Shown: one piece after another, positions 51,211-60,281 of the stretch
Layout of the letters: each line of letters starts with the position of its first letter
Position numbering within the stretch: position 1 is the first letter of the stretch
Source of the DNA: Paenibacillus sp. Soil787
Lineage (GTDB): Bacteria > Bacillota > Bacilli > Paenibacillales > NBRC-103111
NCBI RefSeq assembly: GCF_001429545.1
Contig: NZ_LMSP01000044.1
Location: 9,050 to 73,049 of the forward strand
Length of the DNA stretch: 64,000 nucleotides
Direction: 5' to 3'
Program-made: the position numbers and the translations under genes
Notes under the pieces: generated by a model
The model's database searches: none
Seen by the model: the letters and a program-made list of their open reading frames with translations, nothing else
What the model was told of the DNA's origin: nothing

Positions 51211-51708
51211 ATGCGGATTGGCGTGATTTCGGATACACATTTATCACCACGTGTTCAGAAACTGCCTGATGCTTTAATTGCAGGTTTACAAGGTGTAGAT
51301 CTTATTATTCATGCCGGCGACTGGGTGAGTGAGCACGTTGTTGAATTGGTTGAGCGAATCGCACCCTGTGAAGCTGTGGCCGGTAACAATGACGGATCTG
51401 ACATTATTGAACGATTCGGCCTGAGGAAAATACTGACACTTGGAGACTACCGAATTGGTCTTATCCATGGAGACGGCTTTCGCAAAACGACAGAGGAAAG
51501 AGCCCGAGAAGCGTTCCAGGCCGAGCGGCCGGATATCGTCATCTTCGGACATTCCCATGTTCCATATAAGCAAATGATGAACGGAATTCTCATGTTTAAC
51601 CCAGGCTCGCCTACGGATAAAAGAAGGCAGCCGCAGTACTCCTACGGCATTATAGAGCTCAGTGATATCATTCATGCGGAGCATATCTATTATGATAGCA
51701 AAGTTTAG
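51211..51708 (+). CDS. metallophosphoesterase, YfcE/MJ0936 family
   Basis: A 165-residue phosphodiesterase of the YfcE/MJ0936 group: IGVISDTHLSPR, IIHAGDWVS, VAGNNDGSD, LIHGD and FGHSHVPY supply the two-metal site. Family members cleave phosphodiester bonds in vitro; the cellular target is unknown. GAAGGAGTGG precedes ATG 51211. The frame is open back to 51148 inside the upstream gene, but those residues are not family-like. Confidence 0.88.
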   Translation: MRIGVISDTHLSPRVQKLPDALIAGLQGVDLIIHAGDWVSEHVVELVERIAPCEAVAGNNDGSDIIERFGLRKILTLGDYRIGLIHGDGFRKTTEERAREAFQAERPDIVIFGHSHVPYKQMMNGILMFNPGSPTDKRRQPQYSYGIIELSDIIHAEHIYYDSKV

Positions 51709-51732
51709 CATCCGATATTTCGAAAACCTGTT

Positions 51733-52008
51733 TTACCCTCCTGAGACAGCTTGGAAAACGATAAGCTGATCACCTTGCTGCAGCGTGATATTTAAATCTT
51801 CCAGCCAAGCGATATTCGTGTCATTGTAATAAAGCAGGACATGTTTGCGGACTTGCCCGGTTTCGGTCCAAAGATGAACGCGCAGCAGGGGATAGCTCGA
51901 TATTAGTTGATTTAGTGCTTCTTGTAACGTAAGCGCATCCAACTGGAATTTGACGTTTCCCCCTGTGCAATCACGCAGCAAGGAGGGGACGCTGACGGTA
52001 ATAAGCAT
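51733..52008 (-). CDS. MoaD/ThiS-like ubiquitin-fold protein
   Basis: A 91-residue beta-grasp protein ending in VSGG, the diglycine tail that is adenylated and thiocarboxylated in MoaD/ThiS sulfur carriers. The N-terminal VSVPSLLRDCTGG and LTLQEALNQLISSYPLL are typical of the MoaD-like group. It lies one base after the stop of the BNR-repeat gene, a tight pairing known for this family but of unknown purpose. No moaE or thi genes are nearby. Confidence 0.8.
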   Translation of the reverse strand: MLITVSVPSLLRDCTGGNVKFQLDALTLQEALNQLISSYPLLRVHLWTETGQVRKHVLLYYNDTNIAWLEDLNITLQQGDQLIVFQAVSGG

Positions 52009-52009
52009 G

Positions 52010-53110
52010 CTAGTCCTCCAAAATCATTGGCTTCACAGTGAGGATTCGTGATAATTGTCCTGGCAGACGTTCCCAGCTTTCTCCACGATCCAGTGAACAG
52101 TAAATTTCACCTGAGGTTGTTCCAAAATAAAGCCCATAAGGCTCAAGAGCATCCACAGCCATCGCATCTCGCAGTACGCTGACATGTCGTTCTTCTTCTG
52201 GGAGAACATCCCCAATAGGCTTCCAGGTATTTTCACCGCGTGCCATTCTGTAAACAATTAGCTTGCCGTCACGCATAGAGCGTTGTTCACTGCTTTCAAG
52301 CGGGATAAGAAATAAATCACCTGTTGGTGAAATGGAAATCGGGAAACCAAACGGTGCATCGCCATCACGTAGTGTAAGGCCTTCCTCGATAGGATGCCAG
52401 CTGTCACCGCCATCGATGGATTTGAATACCCCGCTATGCTCCTGCATATAGAGAATATCGGAGTTCTCCGGGTCGAGCACCATCTTGTGCACACAGTATC
52501 CGACACGTTCATCAGGTTGACCTGTTGGTATTCGGTTCAGTCCGTTGTTACACGGCTTCCAGCTAATCCCACCGTCAAGTGTACGGAAGACACCGACAGC
52601 AGATATTCCAATCCACATACGCTGTGAATTACTTGGATCGATGAGAATGGTATGCAGGCACATACCGCCGGCTCCGGGAAACCACTCCGGACGTGTGGGG
52701 TGCTTCGTTAAACCATCTAACTCTTGCCACGTTTGACCGCTGTCTCGGCTAATGAATAATCCCGCTTCTTCGACACCCGCAAAAAGAGTATCAGGCTGAG
52801 ACGCAAGACCAGGCACCAGCTGCCAAATACGGTTTAGGGAAAAACCACTTTCCTCGGAGTACCTCGGACTATCCGCAGTCTGTTCCCACGATTCACCGCC
52901 ATTGCTAGACATTCGAATTGTCGCGCCATAAGCAGCATGTGAAGTTCCGGCATACAACGTACTTGCTGATCGTGTATCTCCAAGAACACTATAAGCTTCC
53001 CATCCTGGTAAAAAAGGTCCTTTCATGGACCAATTTCGTCTTTCCGTCGTTGAGGAATAGATGAAAATGCCTTTATTGGTGCCGACGAGCAGTTGAAAGC
53101 GCTTTGACAT
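52010..53110 (-). CDS. BNR/Asp-box repeat beta-propeller protein
   Basis: A 366-residue protein built of repeated Asp-box motifs (SSNGGESWE, SRDSGQTWQ, TLDGGISWK, SIDGGDSWH, SLDRGESWE) about 50-60 residues apart, as in sialidase or sortilin-like propellers. No signal peptide: it starts MSKRFQLLVGTNKGIFIY, so a cytosolic propeller. Coupled to the MoaD-like gene. Function unknown; no sialidase catalytic set was recognised. Ribosome site AAGGAGGGC. Confidence 0.8.
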   Translation of the reverse strand: MSKRFQLLVGTNKGIFIYSSTTERRNWSMKGPFLPGWEAYSVLGDTRSASTLYAGTSHAAYGATIRMSSNGGESWEQTADSPRYSEESGFSLNRIWQLVPGLASQPDTLFAGVEEAGLFISRDSGQTWQELDGLTKHPTRPEWFPGAGGMCLHTILIDPSNSQRMWIGISAVGVFRTLDGGISWKPCNNGLNRIPTGQPDERVGYCVHKMVLDPENSDILYMQEHSGVFKSIDGGDSWHPIEEGLTLRDGDAPFGFPISISPTGDLFLIPLESSEQRSMRDGKLIVYRMARGENTWKPIGDVLPEEERHVSVLRDAMAVDALEPYGLYFGTTSGEIYCSLDRGESWERLPGQLSRILTVKPMILED

Positions 53111-53274
53111 ACGTGCCCTCCTTTAATTATACTCCTAGGTTAAGTTCGACAGATGGCAAATAATTCCTTCCCCGAAATTGTCATTTCCTTAGTTTGCTTA
53201 GGTATTCACCGTGTTTTCAAGAGTAAGAGGGACATACACTGTCATAGTTCTATTTTTCGAATGGCGGTGATTCG

Positions 53275-54339
53275 ATGCGTACTACGGTAGGTATCCTATT
53301 GGACTTGGAAACTTATTTGGGTATTGCGAGAGGAAGAACAGGCACTGAACGCTTAGCCCTGTATAACAAAGCAGGAAAGATGTATGGGTTAAGGCCTTTT
53401 TATATGTGTTTACAGCAAATAAAAGGTAATTCTGCTTTGGGCTATTACCATGAAAATAATGCGTATAGGCTCGTTAGGCGTTCTATTCCTCGTGTGACAC
53501 ATAACCGAACCATCAGCTTATCTCCTTATTTAAGAAGAAAATTAAAAGAGCTTTCTCAATCGAGCATCGTTTTCAACAGGCAAAATCGTTACGATAAACA
53601 TCGTATACATCAACTCTTACACACCAATTATTCGCTGCGTAAATATCTTCCTGATTCTATTAAATATTCGCGGAAAAATTTAGAAGACTCCATGAAGAAA
53701 TACTTCTCGCTTTTCATCAAGCCAACAAATAGCAGTGTAGGTGACGGAATCATTAAAATATCCAAGCTGGAGGGCGGGGGGTGGAATCTGTATTGGATGA
53801 AAGGGAAGCCAAAGCCTGTATCGAAGAAGCAAGTCATTTCTTTCATTGCAAATAAAGTGGGTAAACAAAACTACATGATACAGGAAGCAATCCAGCTAGC
53901 AACTTACAATGAAAGGCCTTATGATCTACGTATATCGGTGCAGCGTGGAGGTAGCGGGCAATGGCAAGTTACCGGAATGATTGGGAAAGTTGCAGCTTCA
54001 GGCCGTCATGTGACTAATGTGGCAAAGGGAGGGAAAGTTAAACGGTGTGAGCAGCTATTTGAGTCAAGCCGTTTTGATTCCTTCCAAATGAAGCAAGAGT
54101 TACAGCAAGTATCTCTGGAAATTGCCCAATATATTGGCGTAAAATTGCCTAATATGGCTGACATTGGTCTAGATGTGGGCATTGATCAGGATGGCCAGAT
54201 TAAATTGATCGAAGTAAACGGTAGAGACCAACGATACACCTTTAAAAAAGCAGGCCTAGATACGACTTTTTACCGTACTTATGAAACACCAATGCGATAC
54301 GCAAAGTTTCTATTGAATCAATTAAACGTAACTGAATGA
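53275..54339 (+). CDS. YheC/YheD-like spore coat-associated ATP-grasp protein
   Basis: A 354-residue protein of the YheC/YheD family. The C-terminal two thirds form an ATP-grasp domain: FSLFIKPTNSSVGDGIIKI (nucleotide-binding Lys), QEAIQLATYNERPYDLRI, and DIGLDVGIDQDGQIKLIEVNGRDQ with the metal-binding Glu and Asn. Bacillus YheC/YheD associate with the forespore coat. The reaction is unknown. A promoter for sporulation sigma factors is likely but was not identified. ATG 53275 follows GGCGGTG. Confidence 0.83.
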   Translation: MRTTVGILLDLETYLGIARGRTGTERLALYNKAGKMYGLRPFYMCLQQIKGNSALGYYHENNAYRLVRRSIPRVTHNRTISLSPYLRRKLKELSQSSIVFNRQNRYDKHRIHQLLHTNYSLRKYLPDSIKYSRKNLEDSMKKYFSLFIKPTNSSVGDGIIKISKLEGGGWNLYWMKGKPKPVSKKQVISFIANKVGKQNYMIQEAIQLATYNERPYDLRISVQRGGSGQWQVTGMIGKVAASGRHVTNVAKGGKVKRCEQLFESSRFDSFQMKQELQQVSLEIAQYIGVKLPNMADIGLDVGIDQDGQIKLIEVNGRDQRYTFKKAGLDTTFYRTYETPMRYAKFLLNQLNVTE

Positions 54340-54486
54340 TTAATTTGCCCCAGTCTTCTGGGGCTTCTGTATAAGAAAATATCCTGTTTTTTAAACTAGG
54401 TAGGGACTGATTACATGGGGAATTCTCACTATTTTCTAATCTATTTAGATTATACTTAGAGTAATAACGAGACAAGGGAGATATCG

Positions 54487-55161
54487 ATGAAACGGGTATT
54501 GCTCATAGAAGATGAAAAAAACTTAGTTCGATTTATTCAACTGGAACTGGAACACGAATCGTTCGAAGTACAGACAGCTTACGATGGAAAAACCGGATTG
54601 GAATTAGCTCTTCAAGATCAATGGGACTTGATATTATTGGATATTATGCTGCCAGAGCTGAACGGAATTGAGGTTTGTCGACGTATTCGTGCAGCGAAGA
54701 AGACCCCAATCCTCATGCTGACAGCCAGAGATAGTGTAGTTGATCGCGTATCAGGCTTAGATAGCGGCGCTGATGATTATATGCCCAAACCCTTTGCCAT
54801 TGAAGAATTATTGGCTAGAATTAGGGCTATTTTTCGTCGTATCGAACTTGAGGGGAACGACCAGCATAGTATGCTTACTTTTCAGAATATTCAAATCGAT
54901 ATGGACGCCCGTATGGTTTATAAAGACAAGCAAATCGTTGAGCTTACAAAGCGTGAGTTCGATCTACTAGTAATGTTCATGAAGAACCTTAATCTCGTTC
55001 TGACGCGCGATATGCTTTTGGATCATGTGTGGGGGTATGATTCGTTAGTGGAGACGAATGTTGTCGATGTTTATGTCAGGTATTTGAGGAACAAGTTAGA
55101 TCAAGCTGGCGAGAATAGCTGTATTCAAACGGTTCGGGGAATCGGATACGTGATGCGATGA
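54487..55161 (+). CDS. OmpR/PhoB-type response regulator
   Basis: A 224-residue two-domain regulator. Receiver domain with acidic pocket EDE (residues 8-10), phosphorylated Asp in LLDIMLPELNG (about residue 52), Thr in LMLTARD and Lys in MPKPFAIEELLARI. A winged-helix DNA-binding domain follows (LTKREFDLLVMFMKN, VDVYVRYLRNKL, VRGIGYVMR). Its stop overlaps the start of the sensor kinase gene by four bases (ATGA). Ribosome site AAGGGAG. Confidence 0.93.
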   Translation: MKRVLLIEDEKNLVRFIQLELEHESFEVQTAYDGKTGLELALQDQWDLILLDIMLPELNGIEVCRRIRAAKKTPILMLTARDSVVDRVSGLDSGADDYMPKPFAIEELLARIRAIFRRIELEGNDQHSMLTFQNIQIDMDARMVYKDKQIVELTKREFDLLVMFMKNLNLVLTRDMLLDHVWGYDSLVETNVVDVYVRYLRNKLDQAGENSCIQTVRGIGYVMR

Positions 55162-56576
55162 TGAAACGAATATCTTATTTTATTCGGAAGCTTCCTATTA
55201 AATGGAAGCTCATGTTAGGGGCAACTACACTCATCTTCCTTTTATTCGCAACTTATAATTTCTCCCAATATCTAGTTCTCAAACAGTGGATGATGAATCA
55301 AGAGGAAGACAAACTTCAAGTTAGTATGGCGCAGCTTCAAGACTATCTAGATGAAAAATCAAATACAATGGATGCCGTACTGATAACTGAAGTTCGACCC
55401 TACATAGAAAAAATGATTGGAAAAAACCAATTAGTACGTATCATTGGGCAAAGTGGAGAGCCACTCCTGACAGTTTCAAATCATTTTGATGAAAAATGGG
55501 TTACACCTAGGACAGTGTCAGAGCCAGAACTATTTGATATCACCCCTCAAGAAGATCACATTCTCATTTATAGGAGTCCATTCATAACGGCAAAGTTTGT
55601 TGGAACCTTAGAGATCGCAAGTAATCTAGAAACGTTTGATCATTTTAGTCAGACGTTATTCTGGGTTATGCTGATCGGCGGGGTGTTGGCTGTTTTCATT
55701 AGTGCAATTAGTGGCTTAGCTATTGCGAGGCAATTGATGCATCCTATTCGGGCATTAGCGGGAACCATTCGAAGTGTGAAGGAGAAAGGGCTAACAGAGC
55801 GTGTTAGCAACATAGAAAATGGAGATGAATTATCCAGTTTAGCGCAGCTATTTAATGAATTGATGCATCAGCTGGAAATCTCTTTTCGCCAACAAAAGCA
55901 ATTTGTAGAGGATGCCTCTCATGAGCTGCGGACACCAATAACCATATTGGAAGGTCACTTGTCCCTCTTAAATCGCTGGGGTAAATCAGATCCTGAAGTC
56001 TTAAATGAATCTTTACAAGCTTCCCTCCAAGAGACTAGGCGATTGAAAGGGATCGTTGAAGAACTTCTAACCCTAACAAGAGTAGAAACTCACCTAGATA
56101 CTGAAATTTGTGAGCCCATTCCAATAGAACCCGTCATCCTAGAGACGCTCAAAAGATTTGAGGTTCTCAATCCCGATTTTGAAATTCAAGTGAATACGGT
56201 GAAAATAAGTAATGTCCTGACAGCTATAAGCCCGCTGCACTTGGAGCAAATACTGCTGATCGTTCTGGATAACGCGGTTAAATACACATTGCAAGATAGA
56301 CGGATCGTTATTGAGGGGCTGCGCTTGATAAATGAAGTACAAATTACCATTGAAGATCATGGCATAGGGATACCGCAAGCCGAATTGTCTTATGTGTTTG
56401 ATCGGTTCTATCGTGTTGATAAAGCAAGAAATCGCGAGATAGCGGGTACAGGACTGGGGTTGTCCATTGCCAAGCAATTCGTGCATAAGTATCAGGGGGA
56501 AATAACGATACGAAGCAAGGAAAATGAAGGGACCAAAGTCATTATTAATTTACCTATTAACCAAATTATTAAATAG
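55158..56576 (+). CDS. sensor histidine kinase
   Basis: A 472-residue membrane kinase with a short N-terminal tail, helix 1 (about 18-40), an extracellular sensor of about 130 residues, helix 2 (about 170-192), a HAMP linker, H box VEDASHELRTPI (His about 255), N box LDNAVKYT, and G boxes DHGIGIPQAEL and GTGLGLSIA. It resembles ArlS/CssS-type kinases. Signal unknown; the downstream PAP2 phosphatase suggests envelope stress, which is inference. Confidence 0.92.
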   Translation: MMKRISYFIRKLPIKWKLMLGATTLIFLLFATYNFSQYLVLKQWMMNQEEDKLQVSMAQLQDYLDEKSNTMDAVLITEVRPYIEKMIGKNQLVRIIGQSGEPLLTVSNHFDEKWVTPRTVSEPELFDITPQEDHILIYRSPFITAKFVGTLEIASNLETFDHFSQTLFWVMLIGGVLAVFISAISGLAIARQLMHPIRALAGTIRSVKEKGLTERVSNIENGDELSSLAQLFNELMHQLEISFRQQKQFVEDASHELRTPITILEGHLSLLNRWGKSDPEVLNESLQASLQETRRLKGIVEELLTLTRVETHLDTEICEPIPIEPVILETLKRFEVLNPDFEIQVNTVKISNVLTAISPLHLEQILLIVLDNAVKYTLQDRRIVIEGLRLINEVQITIEDHGIGIPQAELSYVFDRFYRVDKARNREIAGTGLGLSIAKQFVHKYQGEITIRSKENEGTKVIINLPINQIIK

Positions 56577-56666
56577 TTCATTTCTCATTTTGTTCTCATC
56601 TTCATCATGTAAAGTCATTTCTAATGCTTTCGTTCGAGCATTCAGTATAAATGAAGGATGATGAAG

Positions 56667-57284
56667 ATGAGCTTTACTCAGTTGGATTATCATTGGTTTC
56701 AACTCATTAATCAATTAGGAAATACCCTACCCGCACTAAACCCAATTATACGTTTGTTAGCTTCAAATGCGGAGTATGTGTTTTATCTCGGGATTATTGT
56801 TTATTGGTTTTCGAGACAAGATATCAAGCGTAGAATGGTAGCTGAATCAGTTCTGTCCGCATGTGTGGCCGTAACTTTCAGCGGTATACTTGCGCATTTC
56901 TTCTACCGAGATCGCCCGTTTGTCACACATAATGTCATTCAACTAATTGCGCATCCAGCCAATGCCTCCTTCCCAAGTGACCATGCCATTGGCGCTTTCG
57001 TCATAGCCACTTCCATTTGGATACATCGGAGACAAGATGGGAAGCTATGGCTTGCCTTAGCATCAGGCATTGCATTCTCAAGAGTTTGGACAGGGGTGCA
57101 TTATCCATCGGATGTCGTAGGAGGCGCTGTGATTGGAATAGCTGCCGCGGTTCTCATACATCAGTTATTTAAGCGTTCGTCGCTTGCATTGGAATGGTTG
57201 ACGAAACTCATCCATTGGTATGAAGCTGCCGAGTCCAGGATTTGGCGCAGGAACGAAGCGCCGCGTTCTACGGTAAACAAATGA
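56667..57284 (+). CDS. PAP2-family phosphatase, BcrC-like
   Basis: A 205-residue membrane phosphatase with about five helices. The acid-phosphatase motifs are visible: FYRDRPF, PSDHAIGAF and SRVWTGVHYPSDVVGG. Bacillus BcrC (undecaprenyl pyrophosphate phosphatase) has this form and confers bacitracin tolerance. ATG 56667 is used because GAAGG (56653-56657) is immediately before the two earlier ATGs. It starts 90 bases after the sensor kinase stop and may be its target. Confidence 0.83.
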   Translation: MSFTQLDYHWFQLINQLGNTLPALNPIIRLLASNAEYVFYLGIIVYWFSRQDIKRRMVAESVLSACVAVTFSGILAHFFYRDRPFVTHNVIQLIAHPANASFPSDHAIGAFVIATSIWIHRRQDGKLWLALASGIAFSRVWTGVHYPSDVVGGAVIGIAAAVLIHQLFKRSSLALEWLTKLIHWYEAAESRIWRRNEAPRSTVNK

Positions 57285-57410
57285 TGAATACCTTTTGGGC
57301 GAAAGACCGTAAATGGGTGATAATTATGGCTCTCAAGGAAGAATTTTATTATTGCCGTTTTGGCGTACATGCGTCCCTTTGATAGGCTGGGGATGAAGGG
57401 AGGACATCCA

Positions 57411-58424
57411 TTGAAAAAAACGTACATGGCTGTATCGCTACTTATGCTAGTGGTGACAGCTTGTTCCAATCCGGATCAAGGTCGTGTTGCGACATCAACA
57501 CAACAACAGACTCAAACAGCGACTCCCGCTGCATCGAAAGAGGCCTCCCCTGTAAATACGAATAAACCTGATACAAAAGAGGTTCCAATACCGAGACCGA
57601 CCTTATCACCTTCACCAAGTCCTTTGTCCACGGCTTCAAGTCCACCGAAAGTGCTTAACGCGGCAGTTTCCGAAGGGGCTAAACCCGACCATGTTGTGAT
57701 TGTGGTAGAAGAGAATCATTCTTATGAGAAATTGATTGGCAATGCGTCGGCCCCTTATATCAATGCGCTGGCTGGGCAAGGGGCATTCTTCACGCATTCC
57801 TATGCGGTAGCACATCCGAGTCAGCCTAATTATTTCGTCTTATTCTCAGGCTCGGATCAAGGTGTCAAAAATGATTCTTGCGGTCATGAATTTAAGGCGG
57901 CTAATTTGGCTAGCGAACTGGTTAAGGCAGGCTATTCGTTTGCAGGCTACTCGGAGGATTTACCTGCGATTGGTTCAACCGTTTGTACGAATCACCAATA
58001 TGGCCGAAAACACAGTCCATGGGTGAGTTTCTCCAATGTTGCCAAAGAGAGCAATCAACCTTTTGACCAATTTCCAAAAGACTTCAGCAAACTGCCAACG
58101 GTATCTTTCGTTATCCCTAATCAGGATAATGACATGCATGACGGGACAATTCTTCCTGCAGATGAGTGGCTAAAAAAACACATTGGACCCTATGTAACCT
58201 GGGCTCAAAGTCATAACAGCTTGCTCATTCTAACGTGGGACGAAGATGATAATTCCAAAGACAATCATATCCCAACAATCTTTGTTGGGCCTATGGTCAA
58301 ACCAGCCCAATATGATCAGCGTATTACGCATTTGAATGTCTTACGTTCGCTAGAAGAATTGTATAAACTGCCTTATATGGGCGGTACAGCTGAAGTTCCT
58401 GCAATTCAAGGTATTTGGAAGTAA
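57411..58424 (+). CDS. phosphoesterase-family lipoprotein (acid phosphatase/phospholipase C-like)
   Basis: A 337-residue exported protein. The signal peptide ends in LVVTAC (Cys about residue 18), so it is a lipoprotein. A Thr/Ser/Pro-rich linker of about 70 residues follows, then a phosphoesterase domain (alkaline phosphatase superfamily, PF04185 type) with VVIVVEENHSYEKLIGN, the GHEFKAANLA segment, NQDNDMHDGT and LTWDEDDNSKDNHIPT, which hold the metals. TTG 57411 follows GGGAGGACATCCA; earlier ATGs lack a site. It may release phosphate or lipid head groups at the cell surface. Confidence 0.82.
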   Translation: MKKTYMAVSLLMLVVTACSNPDQGRVATSTQQQTQTATPAASKEASPVNTNKPDTKEVPIPRPTLSPSPSPLSTASSPPKVLNAAVSEGAKPDHVVIVVEENHSYEKLIGNASAPYINALAGQGAFFTHSYAVAHPSQPNYFVLFSGSDQGVKNDSCGHEFKAANLASELVKAGYSFAGYSEDLPAIGSTVCTNHQYGRKHSPWVSFSNVAKESNQPFDQFPKDFSKLPTVSFVIPNQDNDMHDGTILPADEWLKKHIGPYVTWAQSHNSLLILTWDEDDNSKDNHIPTIFVGPMVKPAQYDQRITHLNVLRSLEELYKLPYMGGTAEVPAIQGIWK

Positions 58425-58593
58425 AGATAAAACTAAATAACTCACCGTTCTTTAGTGCTGCCTTATTGAAATTCGTTTAGATACTAAATGGGTTTTTCTT
58501 AACATAATAGCGTATAAGTTTCGAGGTAGAGCATGAGGATACTTCCTTTCTAATTATTTTGGTGAATTTGGTAGTATGGAGAGAAGGAATACT

Positions 58594-59071
58594 AGCGCAC
58601 AAAAATAGTGCGCAAGGTCGTCAGATCCATCGCGACCGGACGCTAGCGCACAAAAATAGTGCGCAAGTTCGTCAGATCCGTCGCGACCGGACGCTAGCGC
58701 ACAAAAATTGTGCGCAAGGACGTCAGATCTGCCGCGACCGGACGCTAGCGCACAAAAATAGTGCGCAAGGTCGTCAGATTCGTCGCGACCGGACGCTAGT
58801 GCACAAAAATTGTGCGCAAGGTCGTCGGATTCGTCGTGACCGGACGCTAGCGCACAAAAATTGTGCGCAAGGTCGTCGGATTCGTCGCGACCGGACACTA
58901 GCGCACAAAAATTGTGCGCAAGGTCGTCGGATTCGTCGTGGCCGGACGCTAGCGCACAAAAATTGTGCGCTATCTCGTCAGATCCGTCGCGACCGGACGC
59001 TAGCGCACAAAAATAGTGCGCAAGGTCGTCAGATCGGTCGCCATCGGGCGCTAGCTCACAAGGTAGTGCTT
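58594..59071. repeat. 51-bp minisatellite, nine full copies and a partial
   Basis: Units start exactly every 51 bases from 58594 to 59002 with AGCGCACAAAAAT, then a partial copy. Each contains the hairpin GCGCAC...GTGCGC and, in most copies, GGTCG...CGACC around GTCGCGAC. As 51 is 17 codons and no unit has a stop, one frame on each strand stays open through the array (plus-strand repeat TLAHKNCAQGRRIRRDR; minus-strand FCALASGRDGSDDLAHY). Most base changes alter the amino acid and neither frame has a strong ribosome site, so coding is doubtful. Confidence 0.9.
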
Positions 59072-59145
59072 CTTTCAAAAAATCCTATTGTAATTTTGCT
59101 TAATTTTAAGTAAATTATCCATTTATCAGGTTGTGAAGTACACAC

Positions 59146-59191
59146 CGCATGCTCCGAGAATTCATTTCCGGAGCATGCGACTATTTTTTTT
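59146..59191 (+). terminator. hairpin with T run after the minisatellite
   Basis: CGCATGCTCCG (59146-59156) / CGGAGCATGCG (59169-59179), then ACTATTTTTTTT. Suggests a transcript ends here, perhaps one crossing the minisatellite. Confidence 0.72.
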
Positions 59192-59537
59192 AGTTAGAGT
59201 GTGGTGTAGGAGAAGAAGCTTACTTCTTATTTATTGGGCCGCCGCGGAAAGGGATGTAATCATCGCTAAAGTGTGGGGAACGTGTATAAGTGACTTAATA
59301 GTGAGAAAACACGATTAGAATCGGAGGATCATGTCCGGAGCCTCCGTAAGTGCTCTAAGTAAAGTAGCATTTTGCGTCCTGAGAAGGCAGAAAAGGCTGT
59401 CTCGGAGGTACGAATGGCGCGAAAGTGTCGTGAGACGTCTGTCTCAGCTGTTGAGAGAAGGCGATTTGGCGAGTATTTCGTCCTGAGAAGTTATATAGGA
59501 AGCGTCTCGGAAGGGGAGAAGAAGCTTAGCCCTATTA

Positions 59538-59561
59538 AACTTGGAAAGCCAAGTTTTTTTG
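59538..59561 (+). terminator. small terminator-like hairpin
   Basis: AACTTGG (59538-59544) / CCAAGTT (59549-59555) followed by TTTTT; no gene precedes it. Confidence 0.55.
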
Positions 59562-59597
59562 GTAGATAAGACTTCCATGCCGCGTTGCGGCACCACT

Positions 59598-59625
59598 GAA
59601 AGTATAAGTTTTATACTTTTGCTTC
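59598..59625. repeat. 28-bp dispersed repeat, copy 2 (inverted)
   Basis: Exact reverse complement of 41299-41326; contains AAAGTATAA-GTT-TTATACTTT. Confidence 0.75.
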
Positions 59626-59683
59626 GATATTCTTATCATTCCCGGAAAAGCGGAGATCATGAAGAGAGTAAAGTCATTTAATG

Positions 59684-59724
59684 AAAAAAACTCCTTCAGA
59701 TGGATATCTGAAAGGAGTTTTTTT
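59684..59724. terminator. terminator of the NlpC/P60 gene
   Basis: AAAAAAACTCCTTCAGA pairs with TCTGAAAGGAGTTTTTTT with one bulge; usable on both strands. Confidence 0.88.
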
Positions 59725-59762
59725 GGTAGTGAGAATATAGGTGTACTAAGTGAATATCCGGC

Positions 59763-60281
59763 TTAGTTAATCACGCGGCGGGCCGTTTTATAATTTTTGC
59801 TCCACCAACCGGAATTCATATCGGAAATCGTTACGCCTGGCTTCCCGTATGTGTGAAGAACCTTACCATTACCCATATAAATTCCGACGTGATGAATAGG
59901 TGAATAGAAGAAGACAAGGTCTCCAGGTTTTAGCTGATTTCTAGGCACAAATGTACCTACCTGTGATTGCTGCTTAGATGAACGGGGCAAATTGATGCCA
60001 TTCTTCCCAAATACATATTGCGTAAAAGACGAGCAGTCAAATGAACTGGTATTGCCTTTCTGTGCCCCGAAGTTGTACCTCACGCCAAGGTACCGTTTAC
60101 CGGTAGAGATAACACTATTTGCTTTCCCAGACACAGCTGTTGAAGCTGCTGTTATAGAAGCTGCGCTTGCAGCATGTGCGGATTGAGGTGCCGCTATTAG
60201 ATTAACTGATGCAAATAAGGATACACTAAGTGTAATTCCTAATAGCGATTTACTTAGGCGGTTCATATTCATGTTGTTCAT
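59763..60281 (-). CDS. secreted NlpC/P60 peptidoglycan hydrolase
   Basis: A 172-residue exported enzyme. A signal peptide of about 36 residues ends near SAHA. The NlpC/P60 domain shows the catalytic Cys in FDCSSFTQYVF (about residue 80), PRSSKQQSQVG, KPGDLVFF, and the His in HHVGIYMGNGKVLH. It cleaves gamma-D-Glu to diamino-acid bonds in wall peptides. No SH3 or LysM wall-binding domain is present, so it is a minimal, freely secreted form. AAGGAGG lies ten bases before the ATG. Confidence 0.9.
   Translation of the reverse strand: MNNMNMNRLSKSLLGITLSVSLFASVNLIAAPQSAHAASAASITAASTAVSGKANSVISTGKRYLGVRYNFGAQKGNTSSFDCSSFTQYVFGKNGINLPRSSKQQSQVGTFVPRNQLKPGDLVFFYSPIHHVGIYMGNGKVLHTYGKPGVTISDMNSGWWSKNYKTARRVIN

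Larger units (their letters stand above)
58425..59762. other. 1.3-kb non-coding region with a minisatellite
   Basis: It contains the 51-bp minisatellite (58594-59071), a terminator-like hairpin (59146-59191), a hairpin GGAGG/CCTCC (about 59324-59345), two copies 104 bases apart of a segment starting CGTCCTGAGAAG (59375 and 59479), another terminator (59538-59561), the second 28-bp dispersed repeat (59598-59625) and the terminator at 59684. No credible normal gene. Confidence 0.55.

Noticed and set aside
58594..59071. CRISPR array
   Set aside because: Units are contiguous 51-bp repeats with no unique spacers and no cas genes nearby.
58554..59113. Repeat proteins of 174 and 184 residues on the two strands of the minisatellite
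   Set aside because: Both frames are open simply because the 51-base unit lacks stops and is a multiple of three; starts are TTG with weak ribosome sites and substitutions are not synonymous.
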